Assembly: GCA_023228925.1 (NCBI GenBank)
Contig: JALOAF010000003.1
Coordinates: 1-64,000 of the forward strand
From: Candidatus Absconditabacterales bacterium
Lineage (GTDB): Bacteria; Patescibacteriota; Gracilibacteria; Absconditabacterales; Absconditicoccaceae
Direction of reading: 5' to 3'
Length of the DNA stretch: 64,000 nucleotides
The notes under the pieces are model-generated. The model did not search any database and was not told where the DNA came from. It worked only from the letters and a program-made list of their open reading frames with translations. The stretch's first letter is position 1; every line of letters starts with the position of its first letter. The position numbers and the translations under genes were made by a program. Shown here piece after piece: positions 1 to 10,487 of the stretch.

Positions 1-44
1 TTAACCTTCTTTTCTCAACATTTTTTACAAATTTTATATTGCAT
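1..44 (-). CDS. Possible zinc-ribbon/HNH-type protein, N-terminal fragment only
   Basis: An ATG at 44 on the minus strand opens a frame running off the left edge. The first 14 residues are MQYKICKKCGEKKV, with a CxxC whose second glycine is TGA. A CxxCGEKK start is common in small HNH nucleases and zinc ribbons, but only 14 codons are visible. A hairpin with a T-run ends just upstream of the ATG, which argues either for attenuation or against this being a gene. No function can be assigned. Confidence 0.3.
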
Positions 45-52
45 TTATAAAA

Positions 53-87
53 AAACAGTAGATAAAACAATTACCTTCTACTGTTTC
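53..87 (-). terminator. Hairpin with T-run, minus direction
   Basis: AAACAGTAGA (53-62) pairs with TCTACTGTTT (77-86), and on the minus strand the stem is followed by seven T. It lies between the end of the membrane-anchored HTH gene and the possible zinc-ribbon start at 44. Confidence 0.55.
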
Positions 88-144
88 CTATTGTTTTAGC
101 CACACATTTTTTTTAATTATGCCAGTAAATTATTCAATTAAATA

Positions 145-170
145 AAAAACTAGTTATAAAACTAGTTTTG
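145..170 (-). terminator. Terminator of the HTH gene
   Basis: An AAAACTAGTT / AACTAGTTTT stem with a 4-base loop is followed by T residues on the minus strand. It begins 24 bases after the stop of the gene at 194-760. Confidence 0.65.
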
Positions 171-193
171 AATTTATTTATGTTTAATACAAA

Positions 194-760
194 CTAATTT
201 TGCATAAAAAAGAATATTGCAATAATAATTAAAATTAAAGATGCTCAAATAAAAACTAAATTTTTGGTCTTTTCAGATCTAACTTTATTTCTTAAAACAA
301 CAATTCTTTCTTCAAGTTTTTGCTTTTCAATAATAGCTTCCTGTTTTTCTCTAGTATAATCGGGCAAAGCCACCATGGTTTTTATTTTAGTTTCTAGCTC
401 TCCAATTCTCTGCTGTAGCATAAATATAACCTTATTTTTTTCTTCTAAAATTTTATCCTTTTCATTAAATATCAAAAAGAATTTTTCAATTTTAGCATCA
501 ATTGCTTGCTCTATAGAAGGATTTACTGTAGTTACAGATTTAGTTGTAGATACAGGGCCAACTATTTCTGAGCTTGTTTCTTGACGAAGAGCTCCAAAGT
601 CTTTTTGCAATTCTATTATTTCTTCTTTAGATAACAAAACCTTGTTTGCAACCTTTTTATAAGATAATTTACCAGATTTTACATATCTATCTACAGTTCT
701 AGTAGATATTCATAAAACTTTTGCTGCACTTTCTCTAGTTACTGAATAATTTTTCGCCAT
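194..760 (-). CDS. Membrane-anchored helix-turn-helix protein
   Basis: 188 aa from ATG (MAKNYSVTRESAAKVLGIST). Residues 5-45 look like a MerR/excisionase-type HTH: a helix with ESAAKVLGIS, a turn and STRTVDRYVKSGKL. Residues 85-160 are a charged coiled coil. The last 17 residues form a hydrophobic segment (SLILIIIAIFFFM) that would anchor the C-terminus in the membrane. The helix-turn glycine and the glycine starting the tail are both TGA; without the recoding the membrane tail is lost and the protein seems to end at 245. A DNA-binding domain on a membrane tether suggests a link between DNA or chromosome and envelope, or surface-signal control of transcription. That role is inferred; the domain order is seen. 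Confidence 0.8.
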
Positions 761-794
761 TACCAATATTAACAAATTAAAATATTTTTAACTC

Positions 795-1175
795 CTAAGT
801 TATTTTTTTAATTATAAATGATGTTATTGCTACGTATAAAGAAATGAGAAACACTTGTATAAAAGTACCAAGAGAAATTGTAATTCCTATAAGATAGTTA
901 TTAACAAAATACTCAAACAAATATAATATAAACATATTTAATACCAAAGAAAAAAGGCCAAAAGTCATATATTTCAATGGTATAGTTAATATTTTTAATA
1001 TAACTTTAATAATATTGTTTATTATCCAAAACAAAATAGCTAATACCAAAAACGTAATTACAGGAGAATATTGTAAAGATTCTACTCCAAACCAAGAAGG
1101 TAAATATTTGTTTAACAAAAACAAAGCTAAACCATGTAATAAAATATTTAATATTAAGTCTTTTAATGTTCTCAA
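795..1175 (-). CDS. Four-TM holin-like superfamily IV / YvlD-type membrane protein
   Basis: 126 aa with four hydrophobic segments and a short amphipathic start (MRTLKDLILNILLHGLALFL). Size, topology and the phrase ILTIPLKYMTFGLFSLVLN fit the phage-holin family 4 / YvlD membrane proteins. These are small inner-membrane proteins of poorly known role in non-phage genomes; in Firmicutes YvlD is linked to envelope stress. It ends 34 bases before the HTH gene start and may be co-transcribed with it. It contains no TGA codon, so it reads the same in either code. Confidence 0.8.
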   Translation of the reverse strand: MRTLKDLILNILLHGLALFLLNKYLPSWFGVESLQYSPVITFLVLAILFWIINNIIKVILKILTIPLKYMTFGLFSLVLNMFILYLFEYFVNNYLIGITISLGTFIQVFLISLYVAITSFIIKKIT

Positions 1176-1258
1176 AACAAGAATATTAATAATAAATGTA
1201 AAAAAATGTATACATATTTGTCTAAGTATTTCAAGTCAATTTTGTCTATTTTTGTCTA

Positions 1259-1675
1259 CTACGAGTCAAGCAAATCATCAAAGTCATCAATTATTCAATC
1301 ATTTAAATACTGATGAATAGCATTTCTAATAGCTAAAATCGGCAAAATCACAGCTCTTTTTCTTCTATTTGAAACCTCTAATCATTTTTCTGAAATAAAA
1401 TCGTAGTTTCGTTTTAATACTTCATTTAATTCTAAATCTACAACAATTTCAGAAACAAAAGAAGCTGCTGCTAAAGACACAATAGACAAATTTCATTTAT
1501 ATGAAAAAGATTTTATTTTTTTATCTTCTATTTTCAAAAAAACAGTAATATCATCTCAACAAATAAAGTTTCATTCATGATATTTTACAGTAAAATCCTT
1601 CATTTCAAAATTATTAATAGGATTTTTAGAATATTCATTTATTATTATGTTTTCTTCAGATCAAAACAATCACAT
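1259..1675 (-). CDS. Degenerate SufU/IscU-like Fe-S scaffold homologue
   Basis: 138 aa from ATG at 1675 (MGLFGSEENIIINEYSKNPI). The order NP-x-N, FICGDD, SFSYKGNLSIVSLAAASFVSE, then a basic stretch before a C-terminal helix, follows the SufU/IscU fold. The first ligand region (CGDD) is kept. The second ligand, normally a Cys after the glycine of YKG, is Asn, and the third, normally in a K/H-C-x-x-L motif, is in AVILPILAI without Cys. Only one of three cluster ligands remains, so classical Fe-S assembly is unlikely. It may be an adaptor or a degenerating copy. The first 15 residues were placed by the ATG and continuity with the NP motif; upstream lies a terminator. Confidence 0.65.
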
Positions 1676-1718
1676 TACAAAATATTTTAAAAATAAATTA
1701 TTTATAATTTATAAAAAA

Positions 1719-1752
1719 ACATAAGGATTTCAAGCCCCTTATGTTTTTTTTT
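1719..1752 (-). terminator. Terminator after the mini-NrdD gene
   Basis: ACATAAGG pairs with CCTTATGT across a 10-base loop, with T-runs on both sides, so it can work in either direction. It separates the mini-NrdD/atpG group from the SufU-like gene. Confidence 0.75.
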
Positions 1753-1810
1753 ACACAATCATGAATAGAACTACTCTAATCTCCCACAAGAATAAAGTAG
1801 ATTAAATATT

Positions 1811-2002
1811 TTAGCATATCGCATCACTCATATATTCGGCAACAAAATTTTTATTGTATGCCTTTATTTTATCATAATAAGTCCTACTATAAAATTCAGA
1901 TTTCTTTCAAAGATTAAAATAATTAACTGGTCTTAAATATCACATAACTCTAGTATAACATTGAACAGGCTGCCTATTAAGATTTTGATTTGTAGAACTC
2001 AT
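1811..2002 (-). CDS. Stand-alone glycyl-radical tail of class III ribonucleotide reductase (NrdD-like)
   Basis: 63 aa from ATG. The core TRVMGYLRPVNYFNLGKKSE plus FYSR matches the C-terminal tail of anaerobic ribonucleoside-triphosphate reductase, where the Gly of RVxGY carries the radical. Here that glycine codon is TGA. No other NrdD domain is nearby: no catalytic barrel, no ATP-cone. Its length is similar to stand-alone glycyl-radical cofactors such as GrcA, which replace damaged radical domains, though homology here is to NrdD. It starts 24 bases after atpG and is followed by a terminator, so the two are probably one transcript. The identity of the segment is well supported; a function in this split form is inference. 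Confidence 0.7.
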
Positions 2003-2026
2003 GATATTATTTATTAGATAATAAAA

Positions 2027-2884
2027 TTAAGATTCTATAAACATTTTTGATGACATAATTTTACTAACTTCTTGAGTTAATAAACTTTGACGAATTTTAT
2101 TAAAAGAACTAATCAATCATTTTACAGTATTATTGGCATTATTTTTAATATTATTCATAAGTAAGATATCAGAAGCCAATTCTCAAATTTTATTTTGTAA
2201 AGCAGCACCATAAATTATATATCATGAAAGTTGTTTAATCATTTCTTGCTTAAACTCTTGTATATTAGATCAAACCATAATATTATCAGATTTTGTAGTT
2301 AAAGAATTCACATCGATATTCATATTTCGAACAAATGTATTTAGACTCTTTTTATCAAATGGAAACAAATTAAAGTTGATTGGGGTTCTGATTACTGAGT
2401 TTTTAAGATAGTTAAAATAAACTTTTATATTTGAATATTTTTTATCAGATATAGAATTTTCAATATATTTATATATTTCTGAAAAATCCTGTTCAACAAA
2501 CTCTTCAGGTAAATTTATATATCATACTACATTAAATCAATCTTGTAAAAAGTAATCTAAAGATTTTTTTCCAATACAATACAATTCCAAAGATTCTTTT
2601 TTATTTTTATATTCTTCTGAAATCTTTTTAAATAATCTCAAGTTAGAGTTTCCAGAAAAGCCACTATCAGTAGACATTGCAAAAATCAAATCTTTTCATT
2701 TATCTCATATAGAAGTTCATGAAAACTCAACAGAATTGAATATTTCCAAAAAGTCTTTCATAAATTGTTTGTAATTTTCTGTTTGTATTTTTATCTTCTG
2801 TAATTTGAAAGCTGAAACTTGTTCCAAATTTTCTGTAATCTGTCCTAAATTAGAAGCAGATTTGATTTTTTTTGCATCAGTCAT
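2027..2884 (-). CDS. atpG: ATP synthase F1 gamma subunit (orphan)
   Basis: 285 aa, the usual gamma length. The N-terminus KIKSASNLGQITENLEQVSA is the first rotor helix (family pattern I-K-S-x-x-N-x-x-x-I-T-x-x-x-x-V-S-A). The C-terminal helix NNANNTVKGLISSFNKIRQS followed by LLTQEVSKI is the second half of the coiled-coil rotor shaft. Gamma turns inside the alpha3-beta3 head to couple proton flow to ATP synthesis or hydrolysis. No alpha, beta, delta, epsilon or Fo gene lies next to it, which is unusual because atp genes are normally one operon. The middle of the protein is poorly conserved. Assignment rests on the two terminal helices. Confidence 0.8.
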
Positions 2885-3018
2885 AGGCTTTTATTAATAG
2901 AAAATAAATATTACAATTTTTGTTGTAACAAAAAAATCTCCTTTTTCAAGTCTTTTTTAGAAAAAAGTAAAATTATATTATAAGCCTATTGGAGACTAAT
3001 AAAAACCAACAAAAAGTC

Positions 3019-3294
3019 TTAATACAAAGTTGTTTGCAAACTTGCTACCAAACTTCTAAGAGCAAATATAAGACTATTTGTCAAATCATTAACGAATCAT
3101 TTACTGGCAACAATTTCAAAGTTTTGGATAGAGTCTCAATCATTTACCAATCTGATCAAAAACTTTTGTGAATTAATTTCTAGAACCACATCATAATTTC
3201 CTTCTACAAGTTCAGTAAACTCTGCTCTCACTCATTCCAAATCAATAGACTTAACGTTGGTAAAAGTGTTTTTTACTAAACATTGTTGGTTCAT
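3019..3294 (-). CDS. Small hypothetical protein
   Basis: 91 aa from ATG (MNQQCLVKNTFTNVKSIDLE), with three TGA glycines and a TAA stop. It has a short beta-rich centre (YDVVLEINSQKFLIRLV) and a C-terminal helix (DLTNSLIFALRSLVASL). No family is recognised. It lies 134 bases upstream of atpG on the same strand. A competing frame on the plus strand at 2989-3171 was rejected because it starts at TTG and shows no protein-like pattern. Confidence 0.55.
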
Positions 3295-3469
3295 AGTATG
3301 AAATTAATAAAAAATAAAACTTACATAATGATCCGTCGATAAATGTATTAACTTTAATCACACCAAATACAACGGAAAAATCCTTTAAATTTTTATGGCA
3401 AAATCCTCTTGATTTTTTGGGAAGAATTGTTATATTATTTTTACTCATTTTACACATTAAAGGCTGGAT

Positions 3470-4237
3470 ATGCAAAAAAACAATTTCGACATCGTTGTCA
3501 AAAACCTGTTTAAATATAAAAACAAACTTATAGAGATTGATAAAATTAAAGATATTGTTGAAAAAATATTGGATAGTGAATATTCTGAAAATAAGGCCTA
3601 TAAAATAATTTATCACCTTAAAAATAAATGATACCTTTTAAATCTAAAAAAAGGTATGTTTTTAGTAAAAAATCCAGAAAAAGAATATCAAGAACAACAA
3701 CTTTTGGATATGTTTTATTGGTGTATTGCAAAAAAACACTGCAAAGAATTTGCTAGCAACAAATGGTATATTTGATGAATAAAAGCATTGGAATTTAATA
3801 TCACAAACTTTGATATTCCAGAAGAGTTATTAATAATCAATGACTACAAACAATCACTGGAAACAGTAATGTTTGAAAAACAAGTTTCATTTAAAACTTA
3901 TGAATCTAATAATAAGAATTTATTTAGTCTTTTTAAAAAATTTACAAAAAATATATATGTTTGAAAAAATGTGTTTCCTATAGCCAATATAGAATTAGCA
4001 ATACTAGAAAGTTTATACAATCCTTCGGTTGTAAACAAATGATATATAGAAGAATTAATTAAAAAAATAATTAGAAAACACAAAAAAAGCTTAAACTTAT
4101 CAGTATTTGAAGAAATTTTGAAAAAAAGCAAACACCATAGCAGTATAAATAGATTATACAAACTATCTTTAAGTATAGATCCTGAGCTTTCTGAAAATTT
4201 GAAAAATATAATTAAAAAATATAGTTATATTTTATAG
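3470..4237 (+). CDS. AbiEi-like winged-helix regulator (type IV antitoxin family)
   Basis: 255 aa from ATG 3470, preceded by an AAAGG ribosome-binding site. Residues 25-70 (DIVEKILDSEYSENKAYKII then YHLKNKGYLLNLKKGMFLV) form the winged helix with a GxF/Y-wing typical of AbiEi antitoxins and related regulators. The rest, with FASNKWYIGGIKAL, resembles the AbiEi C-terminal domain. In AbiE systems the partner AbiEii is a nucleotidyltransferase toxin; no such gene is adjacent, since the next plus-strand gene is far away. It may therefore be a solitary regulator, as is common in CPR genomes. Its last six bases overlap the end of the convergent lgt gene. Confidence 0.6.
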
Positions 4238-5080
4238 TTTAATTTTTTTCATTTTTTTATTCCACATAAACACAAAACCAGTTAAGATGAATATTAAAAA
4301 TATTCGCTGACTTTTTGTAAATAAGAAAACATATTGTGACTGACTATCTATCCTTAAATATTCTATAAAGAATCTAAATAAACTATAAAATATAAGAAAG
4401 TAAGCAATAATAATTCATGGTTTAATTTCTTTTTTTTTAATTTTTTTGAAAAATAATATCGATAGAATAAAAAATAAAACTAATCATTCAAAAAATATTG
4501 ATATAAAGTTGGTATTAATTCTTAAATTAGAATCAATTAAATCATAAACATGAAAAATATTTGTTTTAGTAAAAATATTTACAAAAAATTCATTAATTCA
4601 TCGGTAATTAATAGGAACTACAAGACCATAAATTTCCTGATTTAAGTAATTTCAAAATCTTCCTAGCATAATAGCTAAAGGAACAACAACCAACAAAGTA
4701 TCAAATAATAAAAAAAATTCAACATTTGATAATTTTTTTACTTTTTTCATAATTAATAATGATACAAAAACTCAAGTAATTCATCAAATAAAAGACATTC
4801 CCCCATTCCATACTGCAAAAATCTCTAATAAATGTTGTGAAAAATATGTCCATTCATAAATAAAAACCTCTCATAGCCTTCCTCACAACAAAACTCAAAG
4901 TATAATATAGATCAGCAAGCTATCTATATCATTTGAAAGTAAATTTTGTAAATTTTTATATTTAGAAAAAAATTTTTTCTTAGCAATAAATTTAAGAAAA
5001 AAATATCAAATTAAAAATCCAAACAGATAAAAAATTCAATACCAATAAACATTTATAGGTCAAATAGAAAAAGCAATCAT
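4232..5080 (-). CDS. lgt: Prolipoprotein diacylglyceryl transferase
   Basis: 282 aa, multi-spanning. The Lgt signature reads GRFGNYLNQEIYG, and GGMSF follows in the usual place before it; the FG glycine is TGA. Lgt moves a diacylglyceryl group from phosphatidylglycerol to the lipobox cysteine of prolipoproteins at the outer face of the membrane. Several lipoproteins in this window (11220, 20250, 28022, 32478) are its likely substrates. The frame stays open 16 codons upstream of the chosen ATG at 5080 without another ATG. Its TAA overlaps the TAG of the convergent gene. Confidence 0.92.
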
Positions 5081-5216
5081 AAGAAAAAATGCGAATCTAA
5101 ATATTATGAAAAAAGAATAACTATATATCTAATAGTTTCAAGAAAAAATAAATTTATAAAAATATTCAAGTTTAGAAGCTTCTTAATTTATAAAACTTAA
5201 ATTTTTTATAGTTTTT

Positions 5217-5879
5217 CTATTTTTTTAGCTGATATAATATTTGTGGATAATTTTCTATAATAGCAGATCTTTGTCTAGAAAAATAATCATACTTATGCTG
5301 TAATATGGTATAATAAAAGTCTAATTCTCATAAAATTTTATCCTGAGCATTGTAATTAATTCTATTATCAGAAGAACATTTAGCATATTCCAATGATTTA
5401 TTTAAATTAATGTCCATGTTTTTGATATCCAATTCTTTCAAAGATATAGAAAAATTTTTGTCTGAAATTTCTTTTAATCAATCACAATCAGTTTTATTAG
5501 TTTTAAGTAGAAGTAAATTATTTTTTATATAATGTTTAGCTGATTCAGATTGAGTCAAAAGTATAGAAATATCTGATAGTAAATTGTCTAAGGTTTTTTG
5601 TATGTCAAAAGAATGTCATAAATAATCAATAATATCCATATTAGAATAATATTTTAATTCAGATATTAATTCAACAGCAAAAAATATTGGATTATCAGAA
5701 GACTCTCATCTGGCAATTTCTAAATGTAAATCCACAAGCAATGATAAAGATCAATAATAATCATTAATTTCTATTTTTTCTACTTCTTCAACAATATTAT
5801 AAAAACTATCTTGAGTAAAAGAAAAACTAATAAAAAGATAAGATAAAAAGATTATTATAAGTATACTGAATTTTTTCAT
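5217..5879 (-). CDS. Exported hypothetical protein downstream of pilC
   Basis: 220 aa from ATG (MKKFSILIIIFLSYLFISFS): a clear signal peptide with a hydrophobic core and no lipobox. The mature part is helical and acidic with two well-spaced cysteines (KTDCDG, KCSSD) that could form a disulfide. It begins 17 bases after the pilC stop, so it is probably in the pilB-pilC transcript and may serve the pilus. No family is recognised. Confidence 0.7.
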
Positions 5880-5896
5880 AATTAAAAGTTTAATAA

Positions 5897-6985
5897 CTAA
5901 ATTGTATTTACTATATTTGCCATTGGTATAAAAACAGAAGCAACTATTATACCTATCATTATTGCAATAAACACCATCAATAGTGGTTCCAAAAAAGACA
6001 TTAAAATATCTATTTTTGTTTGTAGTTGATCCTTATAAAACTTAGATATTCTATCTAAAACTTCTTTTGTAGTTCCAGTATCTTCTCAAACATGAATGAT
6101 TTGAACTAAAATAGGGTCAAATAATTTAGTTCATTCCATACTTTCAAAAAAAGTAAATCAAGCTTTAAGATCTTTTCTTATTTCTATCATTTTCTTTTTA
6201 TACTCAAAGTTTTCAAAAATATTAGAAATCAATTTTAAAGCCAAAATAGGACTAATTCCTGCATAGTAAAATTGAGACAAAAGTCTTGAAAATTTATACA
6301 TATAAAAGGTTTTTACAACTCCAGATACTATTGGAATTTTTACAGCTAATTTGTCTATGAATATTTTAAAGGGTAAGTTTTTGGAATACAAAAACTTATA
6401 TAGCATAATTATACCCACCAAAAATACAAGAATTAGAAACCAATTTTTTTGTAAAAAATTAGATGCTTTTATCATAAAAACAGTGATGGAAGGTATTTCT
6501 CATTCTGGGAAAATTGATACTATAGAAGGAATTGCAAACATAAGCAGTAAAACAACAGCTATAAGAGAAACAGCCACAAGCATAATTGGGTACATTAATG
6601 CTTTTTTTATTTTTTGATTTATCTTTTCTAAATTTTCTAATTCTTCTGATATATCATACAAAGTTTCTATTAAATTTCCTGTAACTTGTGATGCTCTAAT
6701 AAGTTCTATTTCATCAATAGAAAAAAAATAGGAATGATTTGACATAGCATCAGCAAGACTAACTCATTGAGTTAACTGTCTTGATAAGTCTTTTATAATA
6801 ATACGAAGTCATTTATTTTCTTCTGATTTTTCTAATGAAGATAAAGAATCCATAATACCAAGTCCAGCTCTTTGAGATACAGCCAAAAGTCTAAAAAAAT
6901 TTGTTTTATTTTTTAGTTTAGGTTTATTTAACTTTATCACCAATTTTTCGAAAAAATCGGATTTAAAAACTTCTTTTATAGCCAC
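5897..6985 (-). CDS. pilC: Type IV pilus inner-membrane platform protein PilC (GspF family)
   Basis: 362 aa. Two repeats of the GspF domain: the first around FFRLLAVSQRAGLGIMDSL (residues 35-53) and the second around YKFSRLLSQFYYAGISPILA. Each is followed by hydrophobic spans, e.g. IMLVAVSLIAVVLLLMFAIP and the final LEPLLMVFIAIMIGIIVASV. The GTG start at 6985 is the first possible after a TAA and directly follows an AAAAG stretch. PilC is the membrane base on which PilB acts. It lies 105 bases after pilB on the same strand. Confidence 0.92.
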
Positions 6986-7090
6986 CTTTTAAAGTTATGA
7001 TTTAAATATCAGTTTACAATATGTAGTTTGTTATGAACATAAAAGACCTTATAAACTCTTATCTTTGATAAACTTTCAACTTTATCCTTT

Positions 7091-8407
7091 CTAATTATGT
7101 TTCATCTTCACATATCTATATATTTCATCTAAATCTGTCATTCATTTTATTACTTTAAATATTCCATCCCTATTTAAATCTATCATTCAATTTTTTAGAG
7201 CGTGTTGTTCAATTTCCATATTTGATTTTCATTCAATAAGCATATTTTTAATATCATCAGTATAATCCATTAATTCAAACAAACCAATTCTTCATTTATA
7301 TCAAGTACCACCACAAACAGGACATTGTTCTCAGTTTACTTGACCAGTTCATTTCATAATTTTTCATTCTATCATAAACTTAGACCATTGTTCTTTAGTA
7401 ATTCATCTAGCAGCAATTTCTTTTTTTAACAATTCTTTATCAAAGTTAGAAAATGTTCTTTTTGCTATTTCTCGTTTTTCATCTGATTTAATATCTATTT
7501 CTTTTGCACAATGATTACAAGTTTTTCTTGCAAGTCTTTGCGCGATAACCAAATTAAATGTTCCTGCCACCATATATGGCTTAGCTCATAAATTTAAAAT
7601 TCTACTAATTGTTTCTATTGCTGAGTTGGTATGAACGGTGCTAAATACTAAATGTCATGTCATAGCTGATTCCATAGCCATATCCAAAGTTTCTTTATCA
7701 CGGATTTCTCAAACCATCATTATATCTGGATCTTGTCTCAAACCTCATCTTAATCAATTAGCAAAAGTAAATCAAATATCAGCTCTTACCTGCGCTTGAT
7801 TCAGTCCTTCCATTTTATTTTCTACCGGATCTTCATATGTTATAATGTTGATTTCTGGTTTGTTTATATAATCTAAACAAGCATAAAGTGTAGTAGTTTT
7901 ACCAGATCAAGTTGGTCAAGTGTTTAGAATAATACCATTTGGAAAGGCTAAATGTTTGTAAATTATTTTTTCATTACTTCATTCCAATCAAAGTTCTGAT
8001 AAAGGAGGAATTTTTTTAGATTTATCAACAATTCTCATCACCAACTTTTCGCCCCAAACAGTAGGTAAAGTATTGGCTCTCATATCAATTTCTTTATTGG
8101 TCAAAGTAACGTTAGAAACTCTAGCATCCTGTGGAAGTCTTTTTTCGTCTGGTCTCATTTGCCCAGACTCTATTTTAAATTTTGAAATAATGTTTTCATG
8201 TAAAGTTTTTGGATATTGAATTAATTCCAAAAGAACCCCATCTATTCTTATTCTAATTCTACAATAATTTTCTAGTGGTTCTATATGAATATCGGAAGCT
8301 CACTCCTCTACTGAAATAGTTAAAAGATTATCAAAAATTTTTATCACATCAGATTGCATAATCGCATTTTCCAAAGCTTCTCTATATTGTTTAGTTTGTT
8401 CGTACAT
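7091..8407 (-). CDS. pilB: Type IV pilus assembly ATPase PilB (GspE family)
   Basis: 438 aa. Walker A is GPTGSGKTTTLYACLDY near residue 165, with both glycines of GPTG... read correctly only if TGA is Gly. The Asp box (ITYEDPVEN), Walker B region (LRQDPDIMMVGEIRD) and His box (TGHLVFSTVHTNSA) follow in order. A tetracysteine zinc site is present near the end (CNHC and CPVCGGTGY). The N-terminal MSHA/PilZ-like domain of longer PilB proteins is missing. It hydrolyses ATP in the cytoplasm to polymerise pilin. No pilT, pilA or pilD is in the window. Confidence 0.95.
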
Positions 8408-8572
8408 AAAGTTTTTATTAAATTTTAAAATAAACAAAAGTTTTTACATAATAATTATAATCAAAATCCAATAAAAAGTCTAAAAAAACAATAAATAACA
8501 TTTTTTATGACTTGACTTTTAATTTTTATAGCTATGTTTTAAGAAAAACAAAAAAAATTATTATAACAAAAC

Positions 8573-8600
8573 AAAAAAGAACCATTAAAGTTCTTTTTTT
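8573..8600 (-). terminator. Terminator of serS
   Basis: AAAGAAC pairs with GTTCTTT, with runs of T on the minus strand, starting 20 bases after the serS stop. Confidence 0.7.
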
Positions 8601-8619
8601 GTTAAAATATATTTTATGA

Positions 8620-9858
8620 TTAACCAATATATTCTCTATTATTCATGTATTGTCTCAAAACTTCAGGAATTTTTATTTTACCATCCTCAGTTTGATAATT
8701 TTCAATAATTGGAATTAAAATTCTAGGAGATGCTAATACAGTGTTGTTTAGTGTATAAGCATATTTTATATTAGAATCTTCATCACGATAACGAATTCCC
8801 AATCTTCTAGACTGAAAATCTAACAAAGAACTAACAGAATGAGTTTCTGAATAGGAGTTTCTAGATGGCATCCGACATTCTATATCATGCTGAACATATT
8901 TTCCACTACCCAAATCTCATGTACAAATTCATACAACTTGATGAGGTAGTCATAAATCAGAAAGTATTTCCAAAGAAATATTTAATATTTTCTGATGCCA
9001 ACTATTTGATTCATCAATATCAGCTTTACAAATGATAATTTGTTCAATTTTATTGAATTGATGAACCCTATAACATCATTTTGTGTCTTTTCAATAACTT
9101 CCAGCCTCACGACGATAAGCCGGAGAAAGTGCAGTATATTTTTTTGGTAATTCAGAAAGATCCAATATCTCATCAGTATGATAAGAAATCAATGAGTTTT
9201 CTGCTGTAGCAATCAACCATTTATCATCTTTTTCTAAATGATAAGCATCTTCTTCTCCTCCAGGGAAAAATCCTGCTCAAACAAATGATCTAACATCCAC
9301 AATATGTGGTACTCCCATTGGAATAAATCAGTATTTTTGAACCATTTTATCCATAGCGAATTGGAACAAAGCTCTTTCCAATAACAAACCATCATTTTTT
9401 AGATAATAACTTCTAGCTCCAGAAACCTTTGCTCATCTGACAAAATCTATCATATCATATTTTTCCATCAATTCTATATGATCTTTTGGCTCAAAAGAAA
9501 AGTTGGGAATTTCTCAATATTTTTCCAAAACTGGATTTTCAGACTCATCTTTTCATTCTACCACATCATCACGAATAAATTGTGGCATATTAAGAAGAAA
9601 AGAATCCAATTTTTCCAAGTTAGATTTATAATTTTCTTCTTTTTCTTGTATTTGTGATTTTAGTGCTTTTGCTCATTCATAATCCTGTTTTGATGCTAAT
9701 TCTTTTTGTTGAAACTTTAAGTTATCAATCTCGGCTTGCATAGCTTTTCTACTAGTATCAAGCTCTAAAATATAATCCACATCTATATTTTTTCATTTCA
9801 ATTTACAAACTCTTTTGTACTCCTCTAAATTTTCACGAACTTTGTTTAAATCAATCAT
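8620..9858 (-). CDS. serS: Seryl-tRNA synthetase
   Basis: 412 aa, normal length. Residues 1-110 form the long antiparallel tRNA-binding coiled coil (MIDLNKVRENLEEYKRVCKL). Class II motif 2 reads YRREAGSYGKDTKGCYRVHQ with the usual F next, and motif 3 is in TLNNTVLASPRILIPIIENY. The family's GTCYRVHQFNKIEQ stretch is nearly intact. It charges tRNA-Ser with serine. Single-gene transcript with its own terminator. Confidence 0.96.
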
Positions 9859-10044
9859 CAGCTTAAATAAAAAATAAAATAAATTTACAAAATAAACACC
9901 AAAAACATTATGCTTATACTAGACTCTACCTACGAACGAGTAAAACATAATTTTGTATTGAAATAATAAACTGTCATTTTATAATGTATACATGAAAACA
10001 CTTGTTTATATTATTAAGAATTTATTTTTACTTTACAATAGAAA

Positions 10045-10431
10045 ATGAAAGAAAATCTACCAATCATTTTAGTCTGAATAATTGTAGGCTTAGTAGTTTG
10101 ATACTTAATATCAAAGGTTTATTTTGAAATAAAAATAAGCTGACAAAGAAAAAATGCAGTAGAAAGATCAAAAAATGTTTTAATATGACAAGTAAACGAA
10201 AAAATTGCACCAATTTTACCATGATTTCCATACAATTACAAAGATCTTGTGTTTATTGGTAAATGAGTAGATTATATTGTTTTTGATGGATTGTCAAAAG
10301 GAAATTTAAATGAAATTGTTTTTTTAGAAGTCAAAAGTGGAAATTCTGGATTAAACAGAAATGAAACTATGATAAAAAATTGTATAAAAAATAAAAAAAT
10401 AGCTTACGATATACTAAGAATAAAAAATTAA
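10045..10431 (+). CDS. Membrane-tethered Holliday-junction-resolvase-like nuclease
   Basis: 128 aa. Residues 5-25 form one membrane helix (LPIILVGIIVGLVVGYLIS). The remainder carries a PD-(D/E)XK core: FIGKGVDYIVFDGL, then EIVFLEVKSG, then a conserved LNRNE. This matches the Endonuc_Holl (Holliday junction resolvase-related) family, which has this N-terminal helix. Asp of VDYIVFD and Glu/Lys of EVKSG are the expected metal-binding and catalytic residues. The substrate is unproven for the family. Start is the ATG after GAAA; a 26-codon frame just upstream was not counted as a gene. Confidence 0.8.
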
Positions 10432-10487
10432 CATTGACTTTTTATTTAATAGCATTATATATCAATCACAACAAAATAAATAAAAAC

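Noticed and set aside
2989-3171. Plus-strand frame of 60 codons
   Set aside because: TTG start, no ribosome-binding site, opposite a better minus-strand gene with recoded glycines and proper ATG.
3470-4237. Complete AbiE toxin-antitoxin pair
   Set aside because: Only the AbiEi-like regulator is present; no nucleotidyltransferase toxin adjoins.
9990-10070. 26-codon frame before the nuclease gene
   Set aside because: Too short and without pattern; the ATG at 10045 gives the family's start.
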